Shown here: in pieces, positions 62,681 to 64,000 of the stretch
Position numbering within the stretch: the first letter of the stretch is position 1
How the letters are laid out: each line of letters opens with the position of its first letter
From: Desulfopila sp. IMCC35008
Lineage (GTDB): Bacteria; Desulfobacterota; Desulfobulbia; Desulfobulbales; Desulfocapsaceae
Assembly (NCBI RefSeq): GCF_010646885.2
Contig: NZ_CP050700.1
Coordinates: 780,001 to 844,000, forward strand
Length of the DNA stretch: 64,000 bases
Direction: 5' to 3'
Translations under genes and position numbers: made by a program
The notes under the pieces: generated by a model
Seen by the model: only the letters and a program-made list of their open reading frames with translations
Told to the model about the DNA's origin: nothing
Database searches by the model: none

Positions 62681-63948
62681 TTAAAATTCCCAACTTCCAC
62701 CAACTCGTGTCAGTGTCTTACCACTTGAAGTCGAAATACCGGCATTTAGATAGAAATCATCACCTATAGCAGGACTGCTTAGTCTGTGAGCAATGGAAAA
62801 ACCAATTCCGTATTTTCCTTCGTACGATGCACTTTCGAGATTGAGAGTTGTTTTTCCTGGCGCCGAAGGAGTCATCACTACTAAAGAAGCAGCTGCGGCG
62901 ACTCCCGCATTTGCAGTTTCAAGTTCACCTTGCAGTCGGTTGATTTCCGAACTATTTTCACTTATCGCTTCACTATTATCCTCGATTCTCTGACGGTTAA
63001 TTTTGATATTCTTTCGGTTGGCACTAACACGGGACGAAACTGCGTCTAGTTGCCCCTTATTGACAGCATCAGTACTATTAACTCCATCAGCAACATTTGT
63101 TATTCTTCGCTCGTTGCCTGGTGATCCAACAGACACAGTATTGGGTTCTGATGCTATAGAATCTTTTCCGAGGGCAACACTGTTTGTGGCGCCGCTCAAA
63201 ACTTTGGCATTCTCTCCAACGGCTACTCCGCCCTCTGCTCCAGACGCCACATATGAGTTCGCTCCTATGGCAACAGAATTAGCAGAATGTATTTGTGAGT
63301 TTGCTCCTACTGCGGTGCTATTATCTGCTGTAATTGTTGCTTTATAGCCTATTGCGGTATCATACGATTTTGCAGATGCGCCAGCTCCTATTGCTGTAGA
63401 GCCAACTCCAGATGATGTCGCTTGTGTCTGACTTGTTGATGACAACCAGTCTGGAGTAAGTTTTGAGTTCACGACACTATTAACGGTCCGCAGGTTCGTG
63501 GCATCCGTATCATTAACGGGATCTGCCAAATTTATGATTCTGGCCGTAGATGTCGCAAGGTTGAGATTGCCCTGATCATCAATATGCAGGCTCAACTCTG
63601 GTGCACCAGCATCTATACGAAAAGTCAAAGGATCTGAATTAACATTACCGCTTACAAGCTCTGTGATACCAAAATAGTTGCCACCACCGTTAGCAGAATC
63701 GTTTGCCCTGATTCCCCAATCCACATTGGTCCCGGAAATTGATGTGTCATTAAATTCTATACGGAGATTGTTCTCTTTTAAACGAAGAGTTGCAGTCCCA
63801 AAGTTTTCCCATCGACACAGTCCTGTCCAACACATGTGCTAAATTGCACTATTAGGTCATCATTGATAACGTTATCAGCAGACACGGGTTGAGCAAAAAT
63901 AATCAGTGTCGTACCTATCAATGTTCGACTCAATAATCCTTTCCCCAT
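62681..63948 (-). pseudogene. YadA-like trimeric autotransporter adhesin, frameshifted near its start
   Basis: A close paralogue of the next gene downstream: head repeats ([40 protein letters not shown]), neck [20 protein letters not shown], coiled coil ([18 protein letters not shown]) and anchor ending VGGSWEF. The start is ATG 63948 with AGGAG about 10 nt upstream, giving a signal peptide (MGKGLLSRTLIGTTLIIFAQ). After CVGQDCVDG the reading frame breaks: the G run at 63808-63810 (plus-strand CCC) holds three bases where four would restore [13 protein letters not shown], matching DGEDFGEATLLLK of the paralogue. The body from there to 62681 is open. So it is either a fresh pseudogene, a phase-variable gene or a base-calling error. 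Confidence 0.8.
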
Positions 63949-64000
63949 TTTCAGTTTCTCCTTTCATGTTTGTTTATTGTTAGATCAAAAAAATGAAAAT

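Noticed and set aside
63804..63815. Programmed -1 ribosomal frameshifting at GGGAAAAC in the adhesin gene.
   Set aside because: In the frame actually read (GAT GGG AAA ACT) the tract does not form a standard slippery heptamer, so a base deletion or error is simpler.
1..64000. CRISPR arrays, tRNA or rRNA genes, insertion sequences, prophage or plasmid origin.
   Set aside because: I saw no spaced direct repeats, cloverleaf sequences, transposase or integrase genes, or phage structural genes in any part of the window.

Overview
The window looks like a chromosomal segment of a Gram-negative anaerobe, most likely a sulfate- or sulfur-metabolising Desulfobacterota of the Desulfobulbaceae type. This is inferred from gene content, not from a marker gene. 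The main clues are a periplasmic multiheme cytochrome c with twelve CXXCH motifs, a large FAD/Fe-S lactate- or glycolate-dehydrogenase-like protein, two futalosine-pathway menaquinone genes, abundant hybrid and HDOD signalling proteins, LolA, Pal and OmpH (an outer membrane), and RNase Y with RemA beside yicC-gmk. I saw no rRNA, tRNA, CRISPR array, insertion sequence or prophage. Most of the window is housekeeping DNA with short operons.

Layout. 1-4453 (minus): an oligopeptide-type ABC importer (substrate-binding protein, two permeases, fused ATPase cut by the window edge) behind a hairpin-rich leader. 4978-13536: a phosphate regulon with divergent arms, phoU-pstC-pstA-pstS-pstB on the minus strand and phoB-phoR on the plus strand. 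13704-14858: an orphan PAS kinase. 14861-21601 (minus): a likely operon of a LysM lytic transglycosylase, a MoaE-like protein, an HDOD protein, a hybrid kinase with two receivers and a BrkB/YihY membrane protein. 21724-25460: NUDIX hydrolase, ZapB-like coiled coil, ZapA, a 6S RNA gene that I identify by structure, and RNase Y. 25730-28016 (minus): a Fur-family regulator, then a radical SAM protein coupled to an unknown 142-aa protein. 28402-32216 (plus): pal, ompH, yicC, remA, gmk, rlmB. 32233-36971 (minus): a four-S1-domain protein, a B12-dependent RiPP-type radical SAM enzyme, lolA and murI.

37256-41224: FmdB-type zinc ribbon, queA, mqnB, mqnD and a MobA-like protein with an unusual N-terminal extension. 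41199-47595: an HWE/HisKA_2 sensor kinase, its response regulator, and a 1007-aa protein joining receiver-like domains to the ATP-binding half of PEP synthase. 47665-51249: gdhA, bpt, a small unknown protein and amrS. 51295-52764 (minus): an unknown membrane protein and a PilZ protein. 53153-58491: FAD/Fe-S oxidoreductase, aldo/keto reductase and rarA. 59142-63948 (minus): the dodecaheme cytochrome and two tandem YadA-like trimeric autotransporter genes, one of them frameshifted near its start.

The items most worth following up are the receiver/PEP-synthase fusion, the 6S RNA with the structured DNA behind it, the orphan RiPP-type radical SAM enzyme, the dodecaheme cytochrome beside tandem surface adhesins, and the reordered pst operon with candidate PhoB repeats phased at 11 bp.
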